A stretch of 64,000 nt of DNA from positions 248,001 through 312,000 of the forward strand of contig BGOM01000015.1 of assembly GCA_003569245.1 (NCBI GenBank), in the 5' to 3' direction. The notes under the pieces were generated by a model, which had not been told where the DNA came from, did no database searches, and was given only the letters and a program-made list of their open reading frames with translations. The stretch is from Opitutia bacterium. Its GTDB lineage: Bacteria > Verrucomicrobiota > Verrucomicrobiia > Opitutales > UBA953. This document shows, in pieces, positions 38,232-47,286 of the stretch. The first letter of the stretch is position 1, and the number at the start of each line of letters is the position of its first letter. The translations under genes were made by a program, and so were the position numbers.

Positions 38232-39476
38232 ATGCGCCGCTGGCCCGTCCTGTTGCTCGGCCTCGCCCTCGGGGCGGCGGGTTGCCGGGAACAGGCCGCG
38301 CCCCGTCCGGCTCCCCTGACCCACACGGCTTATGTGTGGCGGCAGGGGTGGGACCCCGCGGCTGTCGCGTCGCTCGCGGACCGCGCCTGGCCCGCCGGCC
38401 TGACCGAGCTCAACGTCCTCGTCGGCGAATGCGGTCTGGGCGTGGGCGGTCGGCGCGTGGTCCCGCCCTGGCCGGCCTTGCGCGGGACGGGCAAGACCGT
38501 GTCGCTCTCGGTACGCATCGGGACCCGACAGGCCCTGGGCGGTCCGGCCGAGCCGGATCTCACGGAGGGATTGACGCTCCTGCGGCAAGGCTGGGAGGAC
38601 GCCCGCGCCGCCGGGGTGACCATCGCGAGCGTGCAGGTCGACTTCGACTGCCCCTCGCGGTTGCTGTCCGCCTACGCGGATCGGATCGCCGCGGCCAAAC
38701 GCGCCTGGCCGGAGGTCCGTCTGACGGTGACGACCTTGCCGACCTGGCTGAAGGAACCAGGTTTCGGCCGGCTGATCACCGCGGCCGATGGCTGGACGTT
38801 GCAACTGCACGGGACGCACCGGCCGAATCTCGCGAAACCGGTCCCGTTGTTCGCGGAGGCGGAAGCCCTCGGCTGGATCGAGCAGGCGGAGATGTTCGGC
38901 CGGCCGTTCCGCATCGCCTTGCCGACCTACGCCTACCTGGCCTGCTACTCCGCCACGGGTGCCTACCTCGGGGTGCGCGCCGAGTCGGCCGAGCTGCCCA
39001 AGGGCACGGCCCGCACCCAGGTTCTCCCCGCCGACCCCGCCGCGGTGGTCCGCTTGTTGGAGCGGCTCGCGGATCGCCGCCACGCGCTCGTCCTCGGGGT
39101 CGACTGGTTCCGGCTGCCTTTCCCGGGCGACCGCCAGAATTGGACGATGGCCGGCTGGTCGCAGGTGATCGCCTGCCAGCCTCTGCCGACCGTCTGCTCC
39201 CCGGAACTACGCGTCGACGGGGCCTTGGCGGATGTCGCCGTGGTCAACGCCACCGGCCAGCCCTTGCCGTTACCCGCGGTCGAGGTGGCCTGGCGCGGAA
39301 CCCGGCCGCTCGCGGCCGATGCCACGACGGACTGGGTCGCGGCGTCCGGCCCCGAAGCCGTGACCTTCCGTCCGCACCCGCTCGCGGGCTTCCTGGCGCC
39401 CGGCGAGCGTCGGGTGGTCGGGTGGGTCCGGCTGACCGAGACCCGTCCGGTCGAGGTCCGGATCCTCGGCGAATAA
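38232..39476 (+). CDS. DUF3142-family lipoprotein in the oxidase operon
   Basis: This 414-residue protein has a lipoprotein signal (LLLGLALGAAGC, C18). The body matches the DUF3142 pattern: HTAYVWRQGWDPAAVASLAD, SVQVDFDCPSRLLSAYADRI and TLQLHGTHRP, a TIM-barrel-like order in which the Asp of QVDFDCP may be catalytic. The C-terminal about 90 residues look like an immunoglobulin-like domain. The family has no established function to my knowledge; a glycoside-hydrolase-like role is inference. It starts 10 bases after ctaF and 61 bases before the next gene, inside an oxidase gene run. Confidence 0.7.
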   Translation: MRRWPVLLLGLALGAAGCREQAAPRPAPLTHTAYVWRQGWDPAAVASLADRAWPAGLTELNVLVGECGLGVGGRRVVPPWPALRGTGKTVSLSVRIGTRQALGGPAEPDLTEGLTLLRQGWEDARAAGVTIASVQVDFDCPSRLLSAYADRIAAAKRAWPEVRLTVTTLPTWLKEPGFGRLITAADGWTLQLHGTHRPNLAKPVPLFAEAEALGWIEQAEMFGRPFRIALPTYAYLACYSATGAYLGVRAESAELPKGTARTQVLPADPAAVVRLLERLADRRHALVLGVDWFRLPFPGDRQNWTMAGWSQVIACQPLPTVCSPELRVDGALADVAVVNATGQPLPLPAVEVAWRGTRPLAADATTDWVAASGPEAVTFRPHPLAGFLAPGERRVVGWVRLTETRPVEVRILGE

Positions 39477-39537
39477 CCCGGTCCGGATTTCGATTCCCAT
39501 CCGCCCCGCGTTCTGTCATTTACTTCTCCTTACGCTG

Positions 39538-41922
39538 ATGACGAAGCACACCCTGGGATGGATCGGACTGCTCGCCGGCCTCGGCGTGGCCTGGGCTTGT
39601 AGCGGTTGGAGTCCCGAAGAAGGGCTCGTCGCCGGCGACACCGCCTTGAGCCGCCCGTTTGAGACGAACTTTCCGGCCGACCTCATCGCCTATCACGGGC
39701 CGGGCCCCGCGGCGGGGGAGACCCGCTCGCTCTTCGCGCGGATGCATGAACCCAGCCCTCCGCGGGTCGTGGTCAGCGAAGGTCTGCTGGTCGAACTCCG
39801 GTCGGCGACCGCGGGGTGGACGGCGGCGCGCCGGGAGCAACTGCTTCGCCCCATCGCGTCGTATCTCGCCGCCCGGCTGGCGGACAACGGCGGCATCTAC
39901 CAGCTGTCGGCCGATGGTCCGTGGAAGCTCGTCGTCAACGGGCCGGAGGTCGTCTTTCCCCCGCGCGCGCTCCGGACGCACCGTTTTGCCGAGAAGGACC
40001 GGCCGACGCTCGAGGCCGCCTACGCCGCGGCGGTGAAGGAATTACCCGCGGAGTTCCGGCTCTACTTCCGTTCCCTGGATTACGCCGGGGCGGATGGTGC
40101 GCTGCTTTGCGATGAGCTGCTGGCCTTGCCGGCCGGCGAAAGGAAACACCTGACGGCGCTGGCCCACTACCGCCGGGCCCGCCTCCGGATGGCGGACGTG
40201 CGCTCGGCCGGGCCGGATGATGCGACGGTACGGCGCGCGTTGGCGGCGGTCCGCGCCGACTTGGAGGCCGTGGGCACGGCGGTGCGGGCCGGGAGCGCCG
40301 ATATCGGGGGCGTTGCTTTCGCCGCGCAGGGCTGGCTGGCCCACCTACGCTGCGCCGTGCTGCCTTTGCCGCGCCTGCGCGCGCTCGGTGAGGCCGACCT
40401 CGGTCAGGCCCTGCGGATCTACCTCGAGCAGCGTCGGGGGGGCGAGCCGACCGCGGACGACTCGATCGTCCACATCCTGCGGGCGGCCGCCGGGTGCGAG
40501 GATTTCACCGAGTGCGCGCGGGACCCCGAGTTGCGACGATTGATGACCGCCTACCTGTCCGGCGGCGGCCAGCTCACCCAAGGCTCGGCCCTCTTCGACC
40601 GCGAAGGTCTGGTCGGGCACGCCAGAGCCTGGCTCGCCGCGTTGCGCGCGGCCCGGGTGGATTTCTCGGCCGATGCCGTCCGCCTCGCCGCGCTCGCCTA
40701 CCGGGTCGGCGATTGGGAGGGCTGCGCGCAAACCCTGCGTGAGGCCCCGTCCGCCGATCCCTTGGCCACGTTGCTCCGGGCGCGGCTCGACCTGCGTGCC
40801 GGCCGCCCGGTCGAGGCGACCCGGACCTTGGGCGCGCTCCTGCAGCCGCAGGATCGCCGCTTCAGCCTCGGGGTCTACTTCTACGATTTCGATGATCGCA
40901 CGCGGGGGGCGAACCCGAGCGAGCTGCCGGCCTACCGTTTCGAGCTACCGGATCCTTCCGCGGGTCAGTTCGCCAAGGCTCGCTCGGAACTGGCGACGTT
41001 GCTCCTCGCCCAAGGGCGTTACCTGGAGGCGCTCGATCACTTCTACCGGACCGGTCAGACCAAGGACTTCGCGTATGTCGCCGAATGCGTGCTGAAGGTC
41101 GATGAGCTCAAGGCCTACGTGGATCGCGCCTGGCCGGAGGATGCATCCACGGTCAAACCCACGGCCAAGCGCATCAAGTACCGGCTCGACGAGGAGCCGG
41201 AGCAGTGTACCCCCTTACCGCCGGCCCAGGCGCTCCGCCACCTGCTCGCCCGCCGGCTCTTCCGCGCCGGCCGTACCGCCGAGGCCCTGCCTTACTACCC
41301 GGCGGAGATTCGCCCGCCGTTCGCGCACTACCTCGAGCTGATGACCCGCGCCGCGGACCAGACCAAGGCCAGGCGCGAACGGGCCGACGCCTATTGGCGC
41401 GCCGCGCTGGTTCTCAGAGAGTTGGACGACGCCACGCAGTTCTGCGACTTCGGCCAGGACTGGACGAGCGCCCGCGATTACTCCGACGACGCCAAGGATG
41501 ACAAGCCGCTGCACTGGCACGATGTCGGCGGCCTGCCGCGCGTCCGGGTCCAGCCGGTCGGCGATGAACCGGATTCGCTGCTCGCCGCGCCTGGGCCCGA
41601 CGAGCAGGCGCGCGTCCACGCCTGGATCGCGGCGAATCTCGACCGGCCGGACAGGGCACACCGCTCCGCGCGCTACGCCGTCGCCCGGCTCGCCTTGCAG
41701 GCGGCCGAACTCCTGCCCGACGACGACCTGGGCGGGTCCCGGATCCTGCAATTCGCCGGTAGCCTGCTCAAATACATGGAGCCGGCCGCCGCTCAGCCTT
41801 ATTACCGCCTGCTGGCGACCCGCTTCAAGGGCACGCCCCTCGGGGCCCATGCCCGCGCCAAGCATTGGTTCTCGCCCTTGGCTTGCGAGCCGGATCCGGA
41901 CTGGATACTTAAGGGGCGATGA
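39538..41922 (+). CDS. Large exported helical-repeat protein, unknown function
   Basis: This 794-residue protein begins with a signal-like stretch WIGLLAGLGVAWACSGW. A lipobox-like AWAC is present but weak. The rest is rich in helices of TPR/SEL1 flavour (for example RSELATLLLAQGRYLEALDH, LRHLLARRLFRAGRTAEALP, ARYAVARLALQAAELLPDDD). It closes with AQPYYRLLATRFKGTPLGAH. I recognised no named domain. It lies directly after the DUF3142 gene and its TGA overlaps the ctaG ATG (41919-41922). The pair appears to belong with the oxidase operon. Confidence 0.68.
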   Translation: MTKHTLGWIGLLAGLGVAWACSGWSPEEGLVAGDTALSRPFETNFPADLIAYHGPGPAAGETRSLFARMHEPSPPRVVVSEGLLVELRSATAGWTAARREQLLRPIASYLAARLADNGGIYQLSADGPWKLVVNGPEVVFPPRALRTHRFAEKDRPTLEAAYAAAVKELPAEFRLYFRSLDYAGADGALLCDELLALPAGERKHLTALAHYRRARLRMADVRSAGPDDATVRRALAAVRADLEAVGTAVRAGSADIGGVAFAAQGWLAHLRCAVLPLPRLRALGEADLGQALRIYLEQRRGGEPTADDSIVHILRAAAGCEDFTECARDPELRRLMTAYLSGGGQLTQGSALFDREGLVGHARAWLAALRAARVDFSADAVRLAALAYRVGDWEGCAQTLREAPSADPLATLLRARLDLRAGRPVEATRTLGALLQPQDRRFSLGVYFYDFDDRTRGANPSELPAYRFELPDPSAGQFAKARSELATLLLAQGRYLEALDHFYRTGQTKDFAYVAECVLKVDELKAYVDRAWPEDASTVKPTAKRIKYRLDEEPEQCTPLPPAQALRHLLARRLFRAGRTAEALPYYPAEIRPPFAHYLELMTRAADQTKARRERADAYWRAALVLRELDDATQFCDFGQDWTSARDYSDDAKDDKPLHWHDVGGLPRVRVQPVGDEPDSLLAAPGPDEQARVHAWIAANLDRPDRAHRSARYAVARLALQAAELLPDDDLGGSRILQFAGSLLKYMEPAAAQPYYRLLATRFKGTPLGAHARAKHWFSPLACEPDPDWILKGR

Positions 41923-42698
41923 CGATCCCGCTCCACTGGCACACCGAGCCGCTCCTCCTGCTCGTGGTGGTGGGTGCTTCCTGGCTTTACGCCCTGGCCG
42001 TCGGTCCGGGCCGGTCGCGCTGGGCACCCGCGGGCATGGCCTACCCGGTCGGCTCCGCGGTCTGTTTCCATGCGGGCGTCGCCGTCGCCTACCTGGCCGT
42101 CGGTTCGCCGTTGGACCAGCTCGGCGAGGCCTTCCTGCTCTCGGCCCACATGCTGCAGCACATGCTGCTGATCTACATCGCCGCGCCGCTCATCGTGCTC
42201 GGGTTGCCGCCGGAGATGACCGACACCTTCCTGCGCGCCCACCCCCGCGTGACCGCGGTCCTGCGCCGCCTGGTCCACCCGGTGACGGCCGGCGTGGTGT
42301 TCTCGGGCATCTTCATCCTCTGGCATTTCCCCGAACTCTACGAGGCCGCGCTCCGCAGCCGCCCGCTCCACATCATCGAGCACTGGTCGATGTTCCTGCC
42401 GGCCATCCTGATGGTCTGGCCGTTGCTTTCCCGCTCGACGGTCCTGCCCCGGATCGGCTACGGCGCCGCCATCCTCTATGCGTTCGCGCTGATGGTCGCG
42501 GACCTGCCGCTGTGGCTGGCCCTCATCTTCGGGAACCACCCGATCTACGAGACCTACCGGCTCGCCCCGCGCGTCTCCGAACTGAGCGCGGCCGCCGACA
42601 TGATCCTCGGCGCGTCCATCATGAAGGGCTTCAACGAGGTCTTCTCGCTCCTCAACATGGGCTTCGCCTTCTTCGCCTGGTACAAGCGGGACCGCTGA
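41919..42698 (+). CDS. ctaG: Cytochrome c oxidase assembly factor CtaG (caa3 type)
   Basis: This 259-residue membrane protein has about seven segments. LSAHMLQHMLLIYIAAPLIV is the histidine-rich caa3_CtaG signature, and FHAGVAVAYLAVGSP and FSGIFILWHFPELYEAAL complete it. It is the Gram-positive-like assembly factor linked to CuB insertion in caa3 oxidases, distinct from the proteobacterial Cox11-type CtaG. The overlap with the preceding 794-residue protein gene implies coupled translation. Confidence 0.9.
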   Translation: MTIPLHWHTEPLLLLVVVGASWLYALAVGPGRSRWAPAGMAYPVGSAVCFHAGVAVAYLAVGSPLDQLGEAFLLSAHMLQHMLLIYIAAPLIVLGLPPEMTDTFLRAHPRVTAVLRRLVHPVTAGVVFSGIFILWHFPELYEAALRSRPLHIIEHWSMFLPAILMVWPLLSRSTVLPRIGYGAAILYAFALMVADLPLWLALIFGNHPIYETYRLAPRVSELSAAADMILGASIMKGFNEVFSLLNMGFAFFAWYKRDR

Positions 42699-42702
42699 GG
42701 GC

Positions 42703-43857
42703 TCAGTGGCGCGCCGCGCGGCGCAGGAGGACGACCGCCAGCGCGAGCACGACCAGGTTCGGCAGCCAGACGAGGAGGTCGGGCCGGAAGGCCGGGTCCT
42801 TCACCGATTTGGCCATCTCCGCCAGCAGGTAATAGCTGAGCGCGACCAGCAGGGCGACGACCGCGTTCACGAACGTCTCGGAGCGTCCGACCCGGACCGC
42901 GAGGGGCACCGCCAGCAGGCTCAGGGTGAAGATCGAGAACGCCGAGGCGAGGTGCGACATCAGCTGCGTGCTGGCCAGCATCCGGCTGAGCGCGACCTCC
43001 GCGGGCGGGGTGGCCGGCGTCACCTGCCAGCCGTGCTCCATGGCCTCGAGCAGTTCCGCCAAGGTCAGCCAGCGGAGCTTCCGGGTCACGCCCCCGTCCT
43101 GGAAGACCGTGCCCGCGGGAAACTCGAAGGTGGTCGACTTCGCCATCGCGAAGGCGGCCGGCGCGTTGCGGTTCGCCTCGGAGGGCGCGCGGGATTCCAT
43201 CCGGGCCTCCGTCAGCGCGACCCGCAGCAAGGCCTTCCCGTCCTTGTCCTCGGTCGCCGTCAGGCGCGCCTCCTGCGCATGGATCGATTGCGTCAGGCGG
43301 CCGTTGGCGTCGACGCGCCAGAGCCAGAAGTCGCGGAGGACGTCGCCGTCGCGGGCGGCGGCGCGCAGGATCACGCCGGGGATCCGGCGGTTGATCTGGC
43401 CCGGGGTCACGATCGCGGCGGGGTTGTCGCGGGCCGACCCGGAAAGGATGCGGTGGTAACGGTCGTTGGCGGCGGGAGCCACCTCGAGGTTCAGCCAGGC
43501 CGAGAAGACCGCGAGGGCGGCGGCGAGGAGCAGGGCCGGCCGGGCGATGCGCACCAGGCCGCGTCCGCTCGCCTTCATCGCGGTGATCTCATGCTGCGCG
43601 CCCATGCGCCCGAACGCCATCAGCACGCCGGCCAGCATGCCCATCGGCAAGGCGTAAGGCGTCACCCCGGGGAAGAGCAGGACGACCAGCTCGAGCCCTT
43701 GGGCCCCGTCCACGCGTCCGGTGGCGATCGCCCCGGCGACCTGCTGGAGGAAGTTGCCCGCCACCATCACGAAGAGGAACGCCCCCGTGGCCATGCCGCC
43801 GGCCAGGGCGGTCTCGGTCAGGACGTGGCGGTCGAGGATGCGCACGGCATCATCCAA
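42703..43857 (-). CDS. LptF/LptG-family permease (LPS export)
   Basis: This 384-residue protein has three membrane segments before and three after a large periplasmic domain. LDRHVLTETALAGGMATGAF and FGRMGAQHEITAMKASGRGL are the family signature (YjgP/YjgQ). The C-terminal SHLASAFSIFTLSLLAVPLA completes it. With LptB and its partner it extracts LPS from the inner membrane. Only one copy is in the window, so LptF and LptG cannot be separated. It converges with ctaG with a 4-base gap. It is 33 bases upstream of the bat operon end, on the same strand, but the bat genes end before it. Confidence 0.88.
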   Translation of the reverse strand: MDDAVRILDRHVLTETALAGGMATGAFLFVMVAGNFLQQVAGAIATGRVDGAQGLELVVLLFPGVTPYALPMGMLAGVLMAFGRMGAQHEITAMKASGRGLVRIARPALLLAAALAVFSAWLNLEVAPAANDRYHRILSGSARDNPAAIVTPGQINRRIPGVILRAAARDGDVLRDFWLWRVDANGRLTQSIHAQEARLTATEDKDGKALLRVALTEARMESRAPSEANRNAPAAFAMAKSTTFEFPAGTVFQDGGVTRKLRWLTLAELLEAMEHGWQVTPATPPAEVALSRMLASTQLMSHLASAFSIFTLSLLAVPLAVRVGRSETFVNAVVALLVALSYYLLAEMAKSVKDPAFRPDLLVWLPNLVVLALAVVLLRRAARH

Positions 43858-43890
43858 TCGCCCCGACCCGCTTTGTCCAAGCGAAAGGGC

Positions 43891-44646
43891 TCAGGGTGCC
43901 TTCGGTGCGTCGAGGTTGGCGGGCAGTCCGCCGCCCCACGGCGACTCGATCTCGCGGGCCTGCAGCCAGCCGGTCTTGCCGGCGGCGGTGGTCACGCGCA
44001 CGTAGTCGTTGAAAGCGCGGTCCGTCCGGACCACGTCGCCTTCGGCGATGCCGACGATGGCTTCGCCGCGCGCCGTCGGCGTCAGGCGGAGCGAGACCTC
44101 GGACTGGCGGACGACCGCCCGGCGGGCGTGCAGGTGGCCGCCCCAGAGGCCGGGCAGGGAGAGCAGGAAAACCGTGGCGGCCGCGACCACCATCTTCTCC
44201 TGCCATGCGGAAGGGGCGCGCCGGCGCAGGCGCGGGATCAGCAGCCCGAGGAGCGCCACCCAGAAGGCCGCCGTCGCGATGACCAGCCAGGCGTTCGCCC
44301 CGAGGAAGCCGGCGTAGTCTTCCGCCCAGGTCAGGGCGGGGCGCTCGACGCCGCCCGCGGACTGGGCGTGGCGGATGCCGGCGGTCGCCACCGCGTTGCG
44401 GGGATCGAGCAGCAGGGCGCGCTCCCAGCAGACCATCGCGCGGCCCTTGCGGCCGAGCTTCCATTCGGCGTTCCCCAGTGCGGCGAGACGACCGGCGGTC
44501 GCGCCTTCGGCGCTCACCTGCGCCTGCCAGCGCTCGATCGCGCCGACGTAATCGCCGGCGGCGTAGGCCGCCTGGCCGGCGTCCATCTCGGCGGCGGACA
44601 GGGGCGCGGCGAGGAAGCCGGCCAGCCAGAGCCAGAGGTGCCTCAT
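43891..44646 (-). CDS. batE: Bat operon protein BatE (TPR and SH3-like)
   Basis: This 251-residue protein has a signal peptide (LWLWLAGFLAAPLSAAE). Two TPR-like units follow (QAAYAAGDYVGAIERWQAQ and AALGNAEWKLGRKGRAMVCW), then two membrane segments. The C-terminal SH3-like part (RLTPTARGEAIVGIAEGDVV to GKTGWLQAREIE) is typical of BatE. Its ATG overlaps the batD stop by 4 bases. The Bat set is linked to aerotolerance in Bacteroides and to virulence in Leptospira; the biochemical role is unresolved. Confidence 0.82.
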   Translation of the reverse strand: MRHLWLWLAGFLAAPLSAAEMDAGQAAYAAGDYVGAIERWQAQVSAEGATAGRLAALGNAEWKLGRKGRAMVCWERALLLDPRNAVATAGIRHAQSAGGVERPALTWAEDYAGFLGANAWLVIATAAFWVALLGLLIPRLRRRAPSAWQEKMVVAAATVFLLSLPGLWGGHLHARRAVVRQSEVSLRLTPTARGEAIVGIAEGDVVRTDRAFNDYVRVTTAAGKTGWLQAREIESPWGGGLPANLDAPKAP

Positions 44647-46316
44647 AGACGTGCCTCCAGTTCGGCGAGGAGCGCGAGGAGCGCAGGTTTCTCCGCTTGC
44701 AAGGAGGCGTCGCTCGGCGCGCCGAACTTGGCGCCGTCGGCGCGGCGGAAGATGCGGTCCAGCGCCGCGGCGTCGGCCGCGGGCAGGACGCGGCGGATAT
44801 CGCCTTGGGTCAACGCCTCCGGGGTCGCCTCGATCCACGGGGCGCAGCCGGCGCGCAGGCCGCGGACGCAGGCGATCGCGAAGCCGGCGTCGTCCACGGC
44901 GGCGTTGGCGGCCCGGCGCGCGGCCCGGACTTCGCGCCGGGCGCGGGCGCGGCGGAGGATCTCGGGGTGGGCGAGCAGGTACGCGCTCCCGGCCGCCGCC
45001 GCGAAGAGGGTGAGGCTCAGCGTGAGCAACGTGAGGTTGGTCGTCCAGAAGGGGCGCGACCCGGCGAGCGGCGCGACGACCTGGGCGCCGGGGTCGAGCA
45101 GTCCGCGGGCCTGCGGGTCGGGGGTCGCCAGACCGGTGAGCGCCTTCGCGGCGGGCGTGCCGGCGGCGGCGCCTGGATCGGCTGAGACGAGCTCGACCTT
45201 CGCCGGGGCGTTGCCGGTGACGTTCACCGGCTGCGGGGCGAACTCCAGCCGCTGGAAAGTCCGGGTCTCCGGGTCGAAGACCGCGAAGCGGATCGCGGGG
45301 GTCATCTGCTTGCCGGGCAGGCGGGGGACCAAGGTGTAGGTGAACGAGCGCTGGTCCTCGGCGCGGCGGAAGCGGCGGTCGTTGCCGGGGACGACATCCC
45401 ATGTCTCGCTGCTGCCGATCTCGGGGGGCAGGATGCGGTCGAGGTTGCCCTCGCCGGCAAGGATCGCGCGCAGGCGGATCGGTTCGCCGACCTCGGGCTT
45501 CGGGTTGGAGACGCTGACGGACTCCGCGAGGAACCGGCCGATGGCCCCGGTCCACTCCGCCGGGCGGCCGGTCTCCGGTACGTGCTCGACCGTGACCTTG
45601 CGGCGGAAGGTGAACGGCCGGTCGCGACCGCTCGCGGTGAAGCCGCCGAGGCCGCCGGTGTTGACGAGCATGATGCCGTTGATGGTGACCTCGCTCGTCC
45701 CCGTCCGCAAAGGCGTCAGCTCGAAGCCCGTCTGGATGCCTTGGCCGTTCGGCAGCTCCTCGTTGCGGGCCCCGATCTGCTGGAAGGTGAAGCCTTCCGC
45801 CTCGCACTCGAGGCCGAAGGAGCCGTTCACCATCTCCTGCTCGCTGCCTTTCAGCAGGATCGCGCCGGGGATGCGTTCGCCCACGTAGTAGGTGCGGACC
45901 GGCATGACCAGCTCGGCGCGGGCCTGGCCCTCGCGCCGGAAGCCGGTGGCGGCGCTGACGTTCACGGTCATCGCGGGCACCTTGATGAGCTTGGCCGGGA
46001 AGCGGATATTGAAGGCGGGGATGACATGGGCGCCTTCCTCCTCGGGCGCGACGCCGGAGAAGTTGAGGGTCGCCTCGGTCGTGTTCGCGCGGAAGAGCTG
46101 GCCGGAGAAGCGCAGCGCCATGCCCTTCGGCGGCTTGAGCTCGCGGCCCACGCGGTCCGCCGGTCCCAGGATGACGTCGGATTCGATGCGGACCTGCAGC
46201 TTGAAGGGCTGGCCCGGGCCGGCCACCGGCGGGGTCATCTCCCAGCTCACGTAGTCCTCGGCCCGCGCGCAGGTGAGCGCGAGGAAGCAGGCGAGCAGGC
46301 GGAGGCAGCGCGTCAT
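44643..46316 (-). CDS. batD: Bat operon protein BatD
   Basis: This 557-residue exported protein has signal RCLRLLACFLALTCARA. Repeated immunoglobulin-like beta domains follow (AGPGQPFKLQVRIESDVILG, GEPIRLRAILAGEGNLDRI), with a C-terminal membrane segment near TLLTLSLTLFAAAAGSAYLL. A short cytoplasmic helical tail closes it. That is the BatD (oxygen-tolerance) layout. It starts one base after the batC stop and overlaps batE by 4 bases. The start at the Met before TRCLRLLACF is preferred to one 17 residues upstream. Confidence 0.85.
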   Translation of the reverse strand: MTRCLRLLACFLALTCARAEDYVSWEMTPPVAGPGQPFKLQVRIESDVILGPADRVGRELKPPKGMALRFSGQLFRANTTEATLNFSGVAPEEEGAHVIPAFNIRFPAKLIKVPAMTVNVSAATGFRREGQARAELVMPVRTYYVGERIPGAILLKGSEQEMVNGSFGLECEAEGFTFQQIGARNEELPNGQGIQTGFELTPLRTGTSEVTINGIMLVNTGGLGGFTASGRDRPFTFRRKVTVEHVPETGRPAEWTGAIGRFLAESVSVSNPKPEVGEPIRLRAILAGEGNLDRILPPEIGSSETWDVVPGNDRRFRRAEDQRSFTYTLVPRLPGKQMTPAIRFAVFDPETRTFQRLEFAPQPVNVTGNAPAKVELVSADPGAAAGTPAAKALTGLATPDPQARGLLDPGAQVVAPLAGSRPFWTTNLTLLTLSLTLFAAAAGSAYLLAHPEILRRARARREVRAARRAANAAVDDAGFAIACVRGLRAGCAPWIEATPEALTQGDIRRVLPAADAAALDRIFRRADGAKFGAPSDASLQAEKPALLALLAELEARL

Positions 46317-46317
46317 C

Positions 46318-47286
46318 TCAGTAATCCTTGCCTTTCTTGGCGTCGGGCTTGCCGGCCTTGCCGCCACCGTCCGCTCCGGGCTTCTCGCCGGCGGGCATCT
46401 TGCGGCCGAACTCGTTCTTCAGGCCCTCGAGCGCGCCGCGGGCCTCCTGCTCGGTCATCTTCTGCTCCTCGCCCGCCTTCGGCTCGCGTTTGCCGCTGCC
46501 GGAGCCCGGCTTCTGCCGGTCCTCGGGCAGGAAATTCTCGTCGTCCTCGCCGTCGCCTTCCGCGTTCTGCGGCAGCTTGTCGTCGGGGATGCGCTTGATC
46601 AGCTCCTTGATCACCTCGCGCAGCTCGTCCTGCTTCCGGCGCTGGGCCGCCACCGCCTCCGCCAGTTCCCGGGTCTCGCGCGCCAGCGCGCGGAGCAGCT
46701 CGTCGATGGCGTCGGCGTTGGCGCGCGACTCGGCGTCGCGCGGGTCGAGCTCGTGGGCGCCGCGGAAGTCGCCCACGGAGCGGGTCCAGGCCGCGACGAC
46801 CCCGGCGCGCTTGGCGAGCATGGCCTCCTCCTTCGGGATCAGCTTCTTGACGGTGCGGTAGGTGTCGATGCCCTGGCCGAGGGCGGCCACGGCGGGCACG
46901 TAGTCGGGCTCCTTGTTCGCGGCCTTCGCGCGGTCGAGCAGGGTGATCTGGTCCTGCATGTCATGGATATCGGCGTCGGCCGCCTCGAGGTAGGAGCGGG
47001 CGATGGAAAGCTCCGTCACGTCTCCGGTCGTCTTGCCGCCGAGCGTCGCGAGGCCCTTGCCGAAGCGCACGTGACCGAGGTTATGCAACGCCGGCGGGCG
47101 GAGTTCGTCGAGGTCGCGGCCGAGCGAGGCGCGCAGGGCCTCCTCGGCGCCGGCGAGGTCGCCCTCGGCCAGGCGGCGGGTGCCGCGGTTGTGGAGTTCG
47201 CGGGCGTCGAGCTTGCGGAGGTCGTCGGCGGGCGGTTCGGCGGCCAGGAGGGAAGCCGCGAGGAGCAGGGGCAGCAGGGACTTCAT
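46318..47286 (-). CDS. batC: Bat operon protein BatC-like (TPR, charged C-terminus)
   Basis: This 322-residue exported protein has signal KSLLPLLLAASLLAAEPPA. TPR-like repeats follow (LHNRGTRRLAEGDLAGAEEA, PPALHNLGHVRFGKGLATLG), with further helices (ELREVIKELIKRIPDDKLPQ). The tail of about 80 residues is highly charged (Lys/Glu/Gly) and likely disordered. The position after batB fits BatC. It overlaps batB by 4 bases (47283-47286) and ends just before batD. The tail is longer than I would expect. Confidence 0.8.
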   Translation of the reverse strand: MKSLLPLLLAASLLAAEPPADDLRKLDARELHNRGTRRLAEGDLAGAEEALRASLGRDLDELRPPALHNLGHVRFGKGLATLGGKTTGDVTELSIARSYLEAADADIHDMQDQITLLDRAKAANKEPDYVPAVAALGQGIDTYRTVKKLIPKEEAMLAKRAGVVAAWTRSVGDFRGAHELDPRDAESRANADAIDELLRALARETRELAEAVAAQRRKQDELREVIKELIKRIPDDKLPQNAEGDGEDDENFLPEDRQKPGSGSGKREPKAGEEQKMTEQEARGALEGLKNEFGRKMPAGEKPGADGGGKAGKPDAKKGKDY

